In this document: positions 43,133 to 52,749 of the stretch, piece by piece | Numbering within the stretch: the first letter of the stretch is position 1 | Layout: every line of letters starts with the position of its first letter | Assembly (NCBI GenBank): GCA_020850615.1 | Contig: JADZEI010000021.1 | Coordinates: 1 to 64,000, forward strand | DNA from: Dehalococcoidia bacterium | GTDB taxonomy: Bacteria > Chloroflexota > Dehalococcoidia > Tepidiformales > Tepidiformaceae | Length of the DNA stretch: 64,000 bases | Direction of reading: 5' to 3' | The notes under the pieces: model-generated | Database searches by the model: none | What the model was told of the DNA's origin: nothing | The model's input: the letters and a program-made list of their open reading frames with translations, nothing else | Position numbers and translations under genes: made by a program

Positions 43133-44779
43133 ATGGGCAACATCATCGACGGCGGCGAGATCATCGCGCGGATGATCAAGCGGGAGGGCATCGAGCATGT
43201 CTTCACGCTTTCGGGCGGACACGTCCAGAACATCTACGAGGGCTGCCTCAACAACGGCATCGAAGTCATCGATACGCGCCACGAGCAGTCGGCCGGGCAC
43301 GCCGCGGACGGCTATTCGCGGATCACGTTCAAGCCGGGCGTGGCGATCGTCACGGCGGGCCCGGGCGTCACGGATGTCGTGACCGCCGTCGCGAACGCGT
43401 ACCAGGCGTCGAGCCCGATGGTGGTCATCGGCGGGCGGTCGCCGCTGCGGCAATACGACATGGGTTCGCTGCAGGACATCGAGCTGCTGGACGTGATGAA
43501 GCCGATCACGAAGTGGTCGCAGGCGGTCTACGAGACGAACCGCATCCCTTACTACATGGCGATGGCGTTCCGGGAGGCGATGACCGGCCGGTTCGGGCCC
43601 GTGTTCCTCCAGATCCCGTCGGACGTGCTCTTCGGACGGGTCGACGAGGACCGCATCCAGTGGCCCACGAACTACCGGACGAGCGGCGAGATCATGGGCG
43701 ACCCGGCACTCATCCGGCAGGCGGCCGAGGCGATCGCGAAGGCGGAGCGCCCGATGATCATGGCCGGCTCGGGCGTGTTCTGGCACCGCGCGCACAAAGA
43801 GCTGGCCGAATTCGCGAAGGCGGCGGACGTGCCGGTGTACACGAACGCGATGGGCCGCGGGACCATGCGCCAGGAGAACCCGAACTTCTTCAACCTCTCG
43901 CGCAAGCCGGCGTTCGCGCAGTCGGACTGCATCGTGGTGCTGGGGACGCCGATCGACTTCCGGCTGAAGTACGGGCAGTCGCCGGCCTGGAACCCGGAGG
44001 CGAAGATCATCCAGGTCGACACGGACCCGGGGGACATCGGCCGCAACCGGGACTTCACCATCGGCATCGAAGCGAACATCCGGCAGGCGCTGCTCCAGCT
44101 TACCGGCGAAATCGGCAGCTCCTCGCACCGCGACTGGATGCAGACGCTGCGGAACATGGAGAGCGGCGCGGACGCCCAGCGCGAGGTGTTCATGAACTCG
44201 AACTCGATGCCGATCCACCCGCTGCGGCTCTGCAAGGAGATCGCGCAGTTCGTCGACGACGACACGATCGTCATCGGCGACGGCGGCGACATTGTGGCTC
44301 AAGCGGCGGGCGTGCTGCCGATCAACAACCCGGGCCAGTGGATGGACCCGGGCCCGTTCGGGACGCTCGGCGTGGGCACGGGGTTCTGCATGGCCGCCAG
44401 CGTGGCCGCGCCGAACAAGAAGGTGCTCATGGTGAACGGCGACGGCACCTTCGGGCTGAACGGCTTCGACTTCGACACGTTCGTGCGGTTCAAGATGCCG
44501 ATCGTCTCGGTGGTCGGGAACGACCGCTGCTGGCACCAGATTTATGTCGGGCAGAAGGCGCAGTACGGCGAGGGGCGGACGCCGGCGACGAAGCTCGGGG
44601 ACAACGCGCGATACGACAAGGTGGTGGAGGGCCTGGGCGGCCACGGCGAGTTCGTGGAGCACCCGGAGCAGATCCACGCGGCGATCGCGCGCGCATTCGA
44701 CAGCGGCAAGCCGGCCTGCGTGAACGTGATCATGGACCCGGACCCGGAGGGCGTGAAGGGCGGGTACGAGTTCAAGTAG
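43133..44779 (+). CDS. ThDP enzyme, acetolactate synthase-like
   Basis: The 548-residue thiamine-diphosphate enzyme has the activating Glu in DTRHEQSAGHAADGYSR near residue 51, GPGVTDVVTAVANAYQASSPMVVIGG near 78, and the cofactor motif GDGTFGLNG...GNDRCWHQ near 440. It is more like acetolactate synthase and 2-hydroxyacyl-CoA lyases than pyruvate oxidases. No ilvN regulatory subunit or ilvC is adjacent, so a true ALS is unlikely. A TATACT at 43097-43102 and GAGG Shine-Dalgarno precede the ATG. A related enzyme lies at 30000-31658. Confidence 0.83.
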   Translation: MGNIIDGGEIIARMIKREGIEHVFTLSGGHVQNIYEGCLNNGIEVIDTRHEQSAGHAADGYSRITFKPGVAIVTAGPGVTDVVTAVANAYQASSPMVVIGGRSPLRQYDMGSLQDIELLDVMKPITKWSQAVYETNRIPYYMAMAFREAMTGRFGPVFLQIPSDVLFGRVDEDRIQWPTNYRTSGEIMGDPALIRQAAEAIAKAERPMIMAGSGVFWHRAHKELAEFAKAADVPVYTNAMGRGTMRQENPNFFNLSRKPAFAQSDCIVVLGTPIDFRLKYGQSPAWNPEAKIIQVDTDPGDIGRNRDFTIGIEANIRQALLQLTGEIGSSSHRDWMQTLRNMESGADAQREVFMNSNSMPIHPLRLCKEIAQFVDDDTIVIGDGGDIVAQAAGVLPINNPGQWMDPGPFGTLGVGTGFCMAASVAAPNKKVLMVNGDGTFGLNGFDFDTFVRFKMPIVSVVGNDRCWHQIYVGQKAQYGEGRTPATKLGDNARYDKVVEGLGGHGEFVEHPEQIHAAIARAFDSGKPACVNVIMDPDPEGVKGGYEFK

Positions 44780-44906
44780 CGGGTTGGGCGTGGTCCGTTG
44801 CCTTCCGCGTTGACAGGACGACGCAGACTGCCGATACTGAAAGTAATCCTCCCCGCCCTCCCGGTACTGCCGGGGCTGGCGGGGTTGTTGCTTTCCGGGG
44901 CGGCAC

Positions 44907-45500
44907 ATGAAGCGGGTAGTGGTCTTCATCGACGCACAGAACTTCTACCGCGGCGCCCGCCGGGCCTTCTTCGATTCGAATGCCAGCTTTGTGGCTGGCC
45001 AATACCACCCGACGTCGCTTGGCGAGTTGCTGGCCAGTCGCGATCCCGGCCGGGAATTGACCGAGGTCCGGTTGTACACGGGCAGGCCGGACCCCCGCTT
45101 CCAGCCGAAGTCCCACCACGCCAACGTGCGCCAGTGCGCGGCGTGGGAGGCCAGCGGGTGTTTCGTTTCTCACCGACCCGTCCGGTATCTCCCCTCGGAA
45201 TCAGCGGGGGGCCGTCCGGTGCCAATGGAAAAGGGCATTGACGTCGCACTGGCCGTGGATCTGATTTCCCTCGCCATCCGGGGTACGTACGACATCGGCG
45301 TTCTCTGTACGGCCGACAGTGACCTCGGACCAGCGGTGGAGGCCGTCCTCGATACCACGGATTGCACGGTCGAGGTCGCTGCGTGGCGCGGGCCGGGGCC
45401 GCCCCAGAGACTGTCGCTTCCGGACCGCAATGTCTGGTGTCATTGGCTGCGCCGGGCGGACTACGACCAAGTCTGCGATGAGACGGACTACACCGTGTGA
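44907..45500 (+). CDS. NYN domain protein (PIN-like nuclease)
   Basis: The 197-residue protein is an NYN/LabA-type PIN-fold. The first catalytic-type Asp is in VVFIDAQNFYRGARR, near residue 9, and KGIDVALAVDLISLAIRG (about 109) and LCTADSDLGPAVEAVL (about 133) carry the other acidic residues. Such proteins are putative metal-dependent RNases. Its context gives no partner. Cytoplasmic. Confidence 0.85.
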   Translation: MKRVVVFIDAQNFYRGARRAFFDSNASFVAGQYHPTSLGELLASRDPGRELTEVRLYTGRPDPRFQPKSHHANVRQCAAWEASGCFVSHRPVRYLPSESAGGRPVPMEKGIDVALAVDLISLAIRGTYDIGVLCTADSDLGPAVEAVLDTTDCTVEVAAWRGPGPPQRLSLPDRNVWCHWLRRADYDQVCDETDYTV

Positions 45501-45538
45501 AGGCCGCCGGGCTGGTTGGTTTCGGTTAGCCTTGGGGC

Positions 45539-46015
45539 ATGGCGCCGCTGGTGTTCGTGCGTGACCCGTGGCAGGCGGGGAGCTGGTGGCTGGGTTTCGA
45601 GGCCGCCCTTGCGGGCGGTGTAGTTGCGATTGCGAGCGTAGTCGGCGCGGGGCCGTGGTGGCTCTTCGCCCTGGGGCTGGTGGTCGCCGTGGGCGCGGGG
45701 GTGTGGGCGATGCGGCGGGTGCGGCGGGCTACGCGGGTGCCGGCGCTCGTGGTCGCGGCCGAGGGGATCCAGATGCGGGGCCGCCACGGGCTGCGGACCA
45801 TCCCGGCGGGGGAGATCCGGGCCATCGAGCGGTTCGCCGGGCGGCCGCGGCCCTATTCGCTGGCGCACCGTCCGGCCGCGCGGGTGTGGCTGGCCGATGG
45901 CAGCAGCGTGGCGGTCGACGGGCGCATCCGGGACGTGGAGGCGGCGTGTGACGCGATTGGCGAGCTGATACGGCAGCGGGACGCGAGCAACGCCGGCCTG
46001 GTCGAAGCACCGTAG
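45539..46015 (+). CDS. small membrane protein with PH-like C-terminal domain
   Basis: A 158-residue protein with two transmembrane helices (about 18-37 and 43-58) and then a basic linker RRVRRATRVPA. Residues 75-145 look like a bacterial PH-type beta domain (GIQMRGRHGLRTIPAGEIRAIERF). The function is unknown. TAGCCT at 45527-45532 ends six bases before the ATG, indicating a leaderless start. It lies close upstream of mfd. Confidence 0.65.
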   Translation: MAPLVFVRDPWQAGSWWLGFEAALAGGVVAIASVVGAGPWWLFALGLVVAVGAGVWAMRRVRRATRVPALVVAAEGIQMRGRHGLRTIPAGEIRAIERFAGRPRPYSLAHRPAARVWLADGSSVAVDGRIRDVEAACDAIGELIRQRDASNAGLVEAP

Positions 46016-46061
46016 ACGCGCGATTCCGGTACACTCGTTCCTGAGCCCACGCCGATTCCCG

Positions 46062-49000
46062 GTGTGGGCCGAACGGTGTTGTGTGGCTGGTGAACTCGCT
46101 GGCGTGACCGCGGCCCTCGCTGCAGTCCTCGATGGCACGGACGGCGCCGCCGGCCGGCGGATCGGTGTGCCCGAAACCGCGCGCCCGGCCGTCGCGGCGG
46201 TGCTGGCGGGCAACCGCGATGCGCCCACGCTGGTGCTGGCGCCGACGCCGGGCCGGGCGCAGGCGCTCAGCGAGGAGCTGGCCATCTTCGCGCCGTCGAT
46301 CCCGGTGGCGCGGCTGCCCGAACGTGAGGGGCTGCCGTACGAATTCGCGCGGACCGACCCGGTTGTGGCCGTCGAGCGCGCGCGGGCGCTGGACCTGCTG
46401 CGCGGCGACGAGCCCGCGATCGTGGTCGCCTCGTGGGCGGCACTCTCGGAGCGCACCGCCGGCCCGGAGACCGAGGGCGCGGGCACCGACGTCGCGGCCG
46501 GCGAGGGGCGCGGGCCGGACGGGCTCGCCGCGGCGCTGGAGGCGACCGGCTACGAATACGTGCACATGGCCGACCGGCCGGGCACGCTCTCGCGCCGGGG
46601 CGGCATCGTCGACGTATTCCCGGCGGGCACGGACGCGGCCTACCGGGTCGAATTCTTCGGCGACGAAGTGGAGAGCATCCGCGAGATCGACGTCGCGACG
46701 CAGCGTTCGAAGCGGCGGCTGCAGCGCGTGCACCTGCCGCCGGCGGCGACGGGCACGCGCCAGGCTCGCGAGGCTGCCGCGGAGCTGCTTGGCCGCCTCG
46801 AAGCCGAGGGCGACGGCGCCGAGAAGGTGCTCGAAGAGCTGGAACTGGTCGCGGGCGGCGACCGCACGGACTACGAGTCGTTCTTCGAGCCGCTGCTCTA
46901 CGAAACGACCGCGCTCGAACACCTGTCGCCGCGTGCGCTGCTGATCGTCGAGGACGTCGAAGAGGGCGCGGAGGCGCTGGCGAAGCTGATCGAGCACCAG
47001 GGCCGCGGGCGGGCGGAGCTCGAACGGCGCGGCGACATCCCGCGCGGGCTGCCTGGGCTGAACGTGGCGCCCGAACGGGTCGTCGAGGCGGTCGACTCGC
47101 ATCCGGATGCGGTCTACCTGCAGCGCTTCGGGACCGAGGAGCTGGGCTCGCGGCGGCTGCCGCTGAAGGTGACGCCGAGCTTCGCGGGCAAGCTGAAGCC
47201 GCTCACGCAGCAGGCGACGCGCTGGGCCCGCGACGGCCAGGCGGTGGTCATCGCGTCGCAGCAGGCCCTGCGGCTGGCGGACATCATGGAGGCGGACGGC
47301 ATCCACCCGGCGATGAAGCGCACGCTCGGCGAGGCCCCGGTGCCCGGCACGCTCACGCTTGTGCCGCTCGCGGTCACGGGCGGGTTCATCGCGGGCGAGC
47401 ACCTCACGCTGATCACGGACGCCGAGATCTTCGGCTTCCGGAAGCGGCGGCGGGCGACGCGCTCGCGCCAGGGCATCCGGCCCGACATCGTTTCGACGCT
47501 GGAGGTGGGCGACTACCTGGTGCACGCCGACCACGGCATCGCGCGGTATGGCGGGCTCATCCGGCGGTCGGTCGAGGACGTGGAGCGGGAGTACCTGGAG
47601 CTGCAGTACGCCGAGGGCGACCGGCTCTACGTGCCGGCTGACCAGCTCGACGCGGTGTCGCGCTACGTGGGCCCGGCGGATCACCCGCCCGCGCTGACGC
47701 GGCTGGGGTCGGGCGAATGGACGCGGGCGAAACGGCGCGTGAAGCAGGCCGTGCTCGAAATGGCCCAGGAGCTGCTCGAGTTCTACGCTCGGCGGGAGCT
47801 GGCGCGCGGCCACGCTTTCAGCGCGGACTCGGCGTGGCAGATGGAGATGGAGGCGGCGTTCCCGTTCGTCGAAACGGCGGACCAGCTCCAGGCGGTCGCC
47901 GAGGTGAAGGCGGACATGGAGTCGGAGCGGCCGATGGACCGGCTCATCTGCGGGGACGTGGGCTACGGTAAGACGGAAGTGGCCGCGCGGGCCGCGTTCA
48001 AGGCCGTGGGCGATGGCAAGCAGGTAGCCGTGCTCGTGCCGACGACCGTGCTGGCCGAGCAGCACGGCAACACGTTCCGGGAACGGACGGCGGGCTTCCC
48101 GGTGCGCGTGGAGGTGCTTTCGCGCTTCCGGAACGAGCAGCAGCAGCGCGAGATCATCAAGGCGGTCACGGCGGGCGAAGTCGACATCGTGGTCGGGACG
48201 CACCGGCTGCTGCAGCGCGACGTGGTGTTCAAGGACCTCGGGCTGGTCATCGTCGACGAGGAGCAGCGGTTCGGCGTGAGCCACAAGGAGCGGCTGCGGC
48301 AGCTGCGCGAGGAGGTCGACACGCTGGTGATGTCGGCGACGCCGATCCCGCGGACGCTGCAGATGTCGCTCGTGGGGATCCGGGACATGAGCACGATCAT
48401 GACGCCGCCGGAGGAACGCCTGCCCGTGCGGACGTACGTGCTGCAGTGGGACGACGAGATCATCCGGGAGGCGATCGACCGGGAGATGCAGCGTGGCGGG
48501 CAGGTCTACTTCGTGCACAACCGCATCCACAACATCGAGCGCGTGGTGTCGCGGCTGCGGAACATCGTGCCGGATGCGCGGATCACCGTGGGGCATGGGC
48601 AGATGCCGGAGGAGCAGCTCGAGCGCGTGATGATGGAGTTCGGCGCGGGCGACCACGACATCCTCGTCTGCACGACGATCATCGAGAGCGGGCTCGACAT
48701 CCCGAACGTGAACACGATCGTCATCAACCACGCCGACCGGTTCGGGCTGGGGCAGCTCTATCAGCTGCGCGGGCGCGTGGGGCGCGGGGCGAACCGGGCG
48801 TTCGCGTACCTGCTCTACGAAAAGGACACGACGATCACGGAGCAGGCGCAGAAGCGCCTCGAGGCGATTTTCGAGGCCTCGGAGCTTGGTGCCGGGTTCC
48901 AGATCGCGCTGCGCGACCTCGAGATCCGCGGCGCCGGCAACGTGCTGGGGACGGAGCAGAGCGGCCACATCGCGGCGGTCGGGTTCGAAATGTACTCAAA

Positions 49001-49499
49001 ACTGGTGTCGGAGGCGGTGGCCGCGCTGAAGCAGGCGCACAAGGGCGAATCGGGGCCGCCGCGCCTGCCGCCGCCGCCGGTGGTCGACATCCCGCTGAGC
49101 GCGCACATCCCCGAGGGGTACGTCGAGGACATCCACGACCGACTGGCGCTCTACCAGCGGATCGCGCTGATCGAATCGATCGAGGGCGTGGCCGACATGC
49201 AGGCGGAGTTGCGCGACCGGTTCGGCGAGGTGCCGCCATCGGTCGAGAACCTGCTCTATGTCTCGCTGGCGAAGTCGCAGGGGCGGCGCGCGAACGTGGA
49301 GTCGATCAAGACGGACGAGCAGATGTTCCACCTCCGCGTGCGCGGCGGCGTGCCGGACGACATGCGCCAGCGCGTGCAGGCGCTCGGGCTGCGGAGCGTG
49401 CTCATCGGGCCGAACCAGGTGCGGATCGACCGGATCGGCACCGCGCGGGACTGGCAAACCGTGCTAGTGAAGGTGTTGCGGGCGATGGCCGGGCGGTAG
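46062..49499 (+). CDS. mfd: transcription-repair coupling factor
   Basis: The 1145-residue Mfd removes stalled RNA polymerase and recruits UvrA. Visible parts include the UvrB-like region (PEREGLPYEFARTDP), SRRGGIVDVFPAG, the RNA-polymerase interaction domain (GDYLVHADHGIARYGGL near 480), the translocase motor with Walker A GDVGYGKTE near 630 and DEEQ in VIVDEEQRFG near 730, and the C-terminal D7 domain (LPPPPVVDIPLSAHIPEGYVED). The length is typical. The GTG at 46062 is used; a GTG at 46083 is also possible. TACACT at 46030-46035 may be its -10. Confidence 0.95.
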   Translation: MWAERCCVAGELAGVTAALAAVLDGTDGAAGRRIGVPETARPAVAAVLAGNRDAPTLVLAPTPGRAQALSEELAIFAPSIPVARLPEREGLPYEFARTDPVVAVERARALDLLRGDEPAIVVASWAALSERTAGPETEGAGTDVAAGEGRGPDGLAAALEATGYEYVHMADRPGTLSRRGGIVDVFPAGTDAAYRVEFFGDEVESIREIDVATQRSKRRLQRVHLPPAATGTRQAREAAAELLGRLEAEGDGAEKVLEELELVAGGDRTDYESFFEPLLYETTALEHLSPRALLIVEDVEEGAEALAKLIEHQGRGRAELERRGDIPRGLPGLNVAPERVVEAVDSHPDAVYLQRFGTEELGSRRLPLKVTPSFAGKLKPLTQQATRWARDGQAVVIASQQALRLADIMEADGIHPAMKRTLGEAPVPGTLTLVPLAVTGGFIAGEHLTLITDAEIFGFRKRRRATRSRQGIRPDIVSTLEVGDYLVHADHGIARYGGLIRRSVEDVEREYLELQYAEGDRLYVPADQLDAVSRYVGPADHPPALTRLGSGEWTRAKRRVKQAVLEMAQELLEFYARRELARGHAFSADSAWQMEMEAAFPFVETADQLQAVAEVKADMESERPMDRLICGDVGYGKTEVAARAAFKAVGDGKQVAVLVPTTVLAEQHGNTFRERTAGFPVRVEVLSRFRNEQQQREIIKAVTAGEVDIVVGTHRLLQRDVVFKDLGLVIVDEEQRFGVSHKERLRQLREEVDTLVMSATPIPRTLQMSLVGIRDMSTIMTPPEERLPVRTYVLQWDDEIIREAIDREMQRGGQVYFVHNRIHNIERVVSRLRNIVPDARITVGHGQMPEEQLERVMMEFGAGDHDILVCTTIIESGLDIPNVNTIVINHADRFGLGQLYQLRGRVGRGANRAFAYLLYEKDTTITEQAQKRLEAIFEASELGAGFQIALRDLEIRGAGNVLGTEQSGHIAAVGFEMYSKLVSEAVAALKQAHKGESGPPRLPPPPVVDIPLSAHIPEGYVEDIHDRLALYQRIALIESIEGVADMQAELRDRFGEVPPSVENLLYVSLAKSQGRRANVESIKTDEQMFHLRVRGGVPDDMRQRVQALGLRSVLIGPNQVRIDRIGTARDWQTVLVKVLRAMAGR

Positions 49500-49514
49500 G
49501 CGCGGGTTCGAAGG

Positions 49515-50987
49515 CTACGGGAGCGGCGGGAGGATGAAGTCGGCCGCGGGCACGCCCGCGGTGTAGTAGTCAGCAGCGAACCCGCAGCCCAGCTCGACGC
49601 CGACGATGCGGCCGTTGTCGAGGCGCCACGCGGAGTTGCCGCTGTCGCCCGAAATCACGACGGTCACTTCGCCGGCGGGCAGCCAGTCCGTGAAGTATTG
49701 CGGCGGCTGCGAAGGGAACACCGCATAGACGTTGTGCGGGAAGGCGAACGACGGCCGGAGCAGGCCCTCCCACTGGCCGGGGCTGTCGCCGAGATAGGCG
49801 CGCTCGCAGGTGGCGACCCGGGCGGTCTGGACCGAGCCGCCATCCGGCACGCCATCCGGGCACCGCGGCGGGGAGCCGACGCCCTGTGGATCGGCGGCGC
49901 AGGGCTCGGGGAAGAGCTGGACACGGCCCGCGAGCGCGGCGTAACTGTTGGTCACGAGCGCGATGATGATGGGGTCGATCTCCGGATTGCCGGTAAGGCG
50001 CGGGACCTCGACCGGGATCGGCGCCGGGATGCCGCCCGGCGGTTCGAGCACGAAGTCCGAGGCCGGGACGCCGTCCGTGAGCAGGTTGGGGAACGGGCCG
50101 CAGAGGAAGTCGGCGAGGACGATCTGGCCCGCGTCGACGTGGAGCGCGAAGCCGCGCCCAAGCTGCGTCACCGTGAAGAGGACGACGTACTCGCCCGCGG
50201 GGAGGGCCGGTGGCGCGGGATTGGCGGCGGACTGGCGGTAGACCGCGTAGAGCTGCGGGCCGCGGTTGAAGACGCTATCCGTCCAGGCGGAGTTCGGCCG
50301 CGACCACTGGGGCGAGCAGCTCACCAGGGGCAGCGCCGTGATCGGCGTCCCCTCCGGCGTGCCAGACGGGCATTCGGGCACGATCGGCTCCGCCTGCGGG
50401 TACAGCACCGGGCCGCAGGGGACATCCGCGGTGCGGATCAGCGCCTGGACGCGGGCGTCGTCGCGGTCGAGCACCGCATCGATGACGGCGTCGAGCGCGG
50501 CGTCGCCGGTGCTCGTGCCGGCGGGCCAGGGCGTGCCCGCGCCGGGTACCGTCCGGGAGGTTGCCGGCGAGGCGGTCATCGTGGGAGGCGGCGTGGGCGT
50601 GGGCGTCTCCGTGGGGCTGGCTGGTTCTTCGTCCCGGGTGAACCCGGCGACCGCGACCACGAGCACGACCAGCGCCCCCGCGGCCACCACCGCCGCGATC
50701 CCGGCGAGGACCGGCCCTGCCCGGAGCGCGACGAACAGCCGCGCCAGGCGCGCGGTTGGCCGCTGGCGTTCGCGCCACCAGCGCGCCGCCTCTTCGCGCG
50801 AAGACACGCCGAGGATGGACATGACCTCGCTGACGTGCCACTTCGCGCCGTCGAGCGAGATGCCGAGCTCCCCGGCGATTTCCGGGTTCGTGCGCCCCCG
50901 CGCGAGCAGGTCCAGCACTTCGCGCTGGCGCGGCGAGAATTCCGGCTGTGCACCGGCCCGGTGCGTTCCGCCCTGCGTTGTCGTCAT
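49515..50987 (-). CDS. membrane-anchored LuxR-type HTH protein
   Basis: The 490-residue protein has a LuxR/GerE helix-turn-helix at its very N terminus (FSPRQREVLDLLARGRTNPEIAGELG, residues 17-42, and the recognition helix to about 65), one transmembrane helix (about 92-116), a Thr/Pro linker, and an external C-terminal part with two similar segments of about 150 residues, each ending in V-P-A-(A/S)-D-F-(I/V)-L. It would be a one-component regulator that binds DNA while tethered in the membrane. TATGCT ends six bases before the ATG (50994-50999), a leaderless start. It converges on mfd. Confidence 0.83.
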   Translation of the reverse strand: MTTTQGGTHRAGAQPEFSPRQREVLDLLARGRTNPEIAGELGISLDGAKWHVSEVMSILGVSSREEAARWWRERQRPTARLARLFVALRAGPVLAGIAAVVAAGALVVLVVAVAGFTRDEEPASPTETPTPTPPPTMTASPATSRTVPGAGTPWPAGTSTGDAALDAVIDAVLDRDDARVQALIRTADVPCGPVLYPQAEPIVPECPSGTPEGTPITALPLVSCSPQWSRPNSAWTDSVFNRGPQLYAVYRQSAANPAPPALPAGEYVVLFTVTQLGRGFALHVDAGQIVLADFLCGPFPNLLTDGVPASDFVLEPPGGIPAPIPVEVPRLTGNPEIDPIIIALVTNSYAALAGRVQLFPEPCAADPQGVGSPPRCPDGVPDGGSVQTARVATCERAYLGDSPGQWEGLLRPSFAFPHNVYAVFPSQPPQYFTDWLPAGEVTVVISGDSGNSAWRLDNGRIVGVELGCGFAADYYTAGVPAADFILPPLP

Positions 50988-51159
50988 GGGTCGAGCATAG
51001 GTTCGCGCGGCCGGTTGGCGCACTACCCGATTGGATCCATGGTCAAGGCCCATCGGGGCCCGGTGCAGCGACCACTGTCCCGCGACGAAGTTGCCGCCAT
51101 GGGACGTGCCTGCGAGAGTTCGCCGGCGGCTTCGCCGACACAACCCGGAGGACTCCCCC

Positions 51160-52452
51160 ATGACGCAGATCTTCGAAGAGCGCGAGCGCGTACGCCGGCT
51201 ACCGTTCGCCTTCACCCACCTCGACCCGGCGGTGCGCCGCGACGTGGTGTACCTGGAGGCGACGGACACGGCCCAGAGCTTCGGGATCCTCTACCGGCCG
51301 GCGATCCATGAACCGAAGACCTGCGTGTACCTGATGCACCCGCGGGGCGAGTTCACCCGGCACTACGTCGTGCCGGGGCTGACGGCGCGCGGGTATGCGG
51401 TCTTCGGGCACAACAGCCGCTACCTGAACAACGACACGCACATGATCCACGAGCGGCTGCTGTTCGATATCGCGGCCGGGATGCGCTACCTGAAGGACCA
51501 GGGCTTCGAGCGGATCGTGCTGCTCGGGAATAGCGGGGGCGGGTCGCTGCTCGGGTTCTACCAGTCGCAGGCGGGGCGCGCGCCAGGCGAGCGGCTGACC
51601 CACACGCCCTCTGGCGAGCCGGTGAACCTGAAGGACGAGCTGATGCCGCCGGGCGACCTGTACATCGCGGTGGCCGCGCACCTGGGCGAAGGCCGCTTCA
51701 TGCTGAACGTGCTCGACCCCAGCGTGACGAGCGAAAGCGACCCCACGAGCTACGACCCCGAGTGGGACATGTACAACCCGGCGAACGGCTACCGCCCATA
51801 CCCGGAGGCGAGCAGCTACGACCCGGCCTGGGTGGCGGAGTACCGCGTGCGCCAGCGGGAGCGGAACCGGCGGCTCGACAGCCTCGCGCGGGAGTGGATC
51901 GCTGAGCAGGACTACTTCCGGCAGCAGTTCCGCGCGCCGGGCTATGGCGAACTGCCCGATGCCACGCGGTCGCTGATCGCGCGGCGGCGCTGGCTGGGGC
52001 GGTACATGGTCATCTATCGCACGCTCGCGAACCCGGCCTACCTGGACCCGGCGATCGACCCGAGCCGGCGGCCGCTCGGGAGTATCTTCGCACCGGCGGA
52101 CCCGATCGCGGGGAACTACGGGCCTGGCGGGCTGGCGCGGATCATGACCCCGGCGGCGTGGCTTTCGACCTGGAGCGGGCTGAGCTCGCAGGCGGACCTG
52201 CCGGACACGATCCAGCACGTCCACGTCCCGACGCTCATCGTCTACGCCGACGGAGACTGCGACATCTTCCCTGCGGAGCAGCAGGAAATCCTCGACAAGT
52301 GCGCGGCGGCGGACAAGCAGCTCGTGTACCTGCCCTGGGCGGACCACTACCTGCACCCGGTGGGCGCGGAAGGCGCGAAGCTGGCGGACCCGCGGGAGCG
52401 GATCATCGACCTCATCGTGCCGTGGATGGAGGAGCGCCTGGGCGCGCCCTGA
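51160..52452 (+). CDS. alpha/beta-hydrolase family protein
   Basis: A 430-residue cytoplasmic protein with an alpha/beta-hydrolase core. The nucleophile Ser is in LLGNSGGGSLLGF near residue 127. The acid loop is VYADGDCDIFP and the catalytic-type His is in WADHYLHP near residue 406. A large insertion after the nucleophile (about 150-310) forms a lid. It resembles bacterial esterases/dienelactone hydrolases but is not assigned. The ATG follows CGGAGG. The neighbouring HicAB pair is on the same strand. Confidence 0.8.
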   Translation: MTQIFEERERVRRLPFAFTHLDPAVRRDVVYLEATDTAQSFGILYRPAIHEPKTCVYLMHPRGEFTRHYVVPGLTARGYAVFGHNSRYLNNDTHMIHERLLFDIAAGMRYLKDQGFERIVLLGNSGGGSLLGFYQSQAGRAPGERLTHTPSGEPVNLKDELMPPGDLYIAVAAHLGEGRFMLNVLDPSVTSESDPTSYDPEWDMYNPANGYRPYPEASSYDPAWVAEYRVRQRERNRRLDSLAREWIAEQDYFRQQFRAPGYGELPDATRSLIARRRWLGRYMVIYRTLANPAYLDPAIDPSRRPLGSIFAPADPIAGNYGPGGLARIMTPAAWLSTWSGLSSQADLPDTIQHVHVPTLIVYADGDCDIFPAEQQEILDKCAAADKQLVYLPWADHYLHPVGAEGAKLADPRERIIDLIVPWMEERLGAP

Positions 52453-52497
52453 TGTGCTACTACGGGTAGTTGCAATCTCCGCGCGGAGGGGAGTAGG

Positions 52498-52749
52498 TTG
52501 GACGACGATAAGCGAATCGCACGGATCCGGCGGCAGGTACATGACGTGGCGCCGGAAGAGCTCCGAGACGCCCTGTTCTCTGCAGGGTTCACACTCGACG
52601 GGATCCATGGGAGTCACTGGATCTACCATCACGACCGGCTGCCTCGGAACCTCTCCATCCCATACCGCCGTCCGCTGCGGGCGGCGTACGTGAGAATGGC
52701 ACTCAAGGCAATCGCGGAGGTGCGCGACGATGAACCAGATGTCCCTTGA
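52498..52749 (+). CDS. hicA: HicA-type mRNA interferase toxin
   Basis: The 83-residue protein is a HicA-like dsRNA-binding-fold toxin. The active-site-type His40 is in GIHGSHWIYHH, and the earlier LRDALFSAGFTLDG and later LSIPYRRPLRAAYVRMALKAI fit the family. It would cut mRNA unless held by HicB. Translation begins at TTG behind GGAGGGGAG. Its last 20 bases overlap hicB. Confidence 0.85.
   Translation: MDDDKRIARIRRQVHDVAPEELRDALFSAGFTLDGIHGSHWIYHHDRLPRNLSIPYRRPLRAAYVRMALKAIAEVRDDEPDVP

Noticed and set aside
45729-48968. 1079-residue minus-strand frame across mfd
   Set aside because: It is antisense to mfd, a clear ortholog on the plus strand, and has no recognisable domain.
49500-49520. 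GGGTTCGAAG resembling a tRNA T-loop
   Set aside because: No acceptor or anticodon stems can be formed around it.
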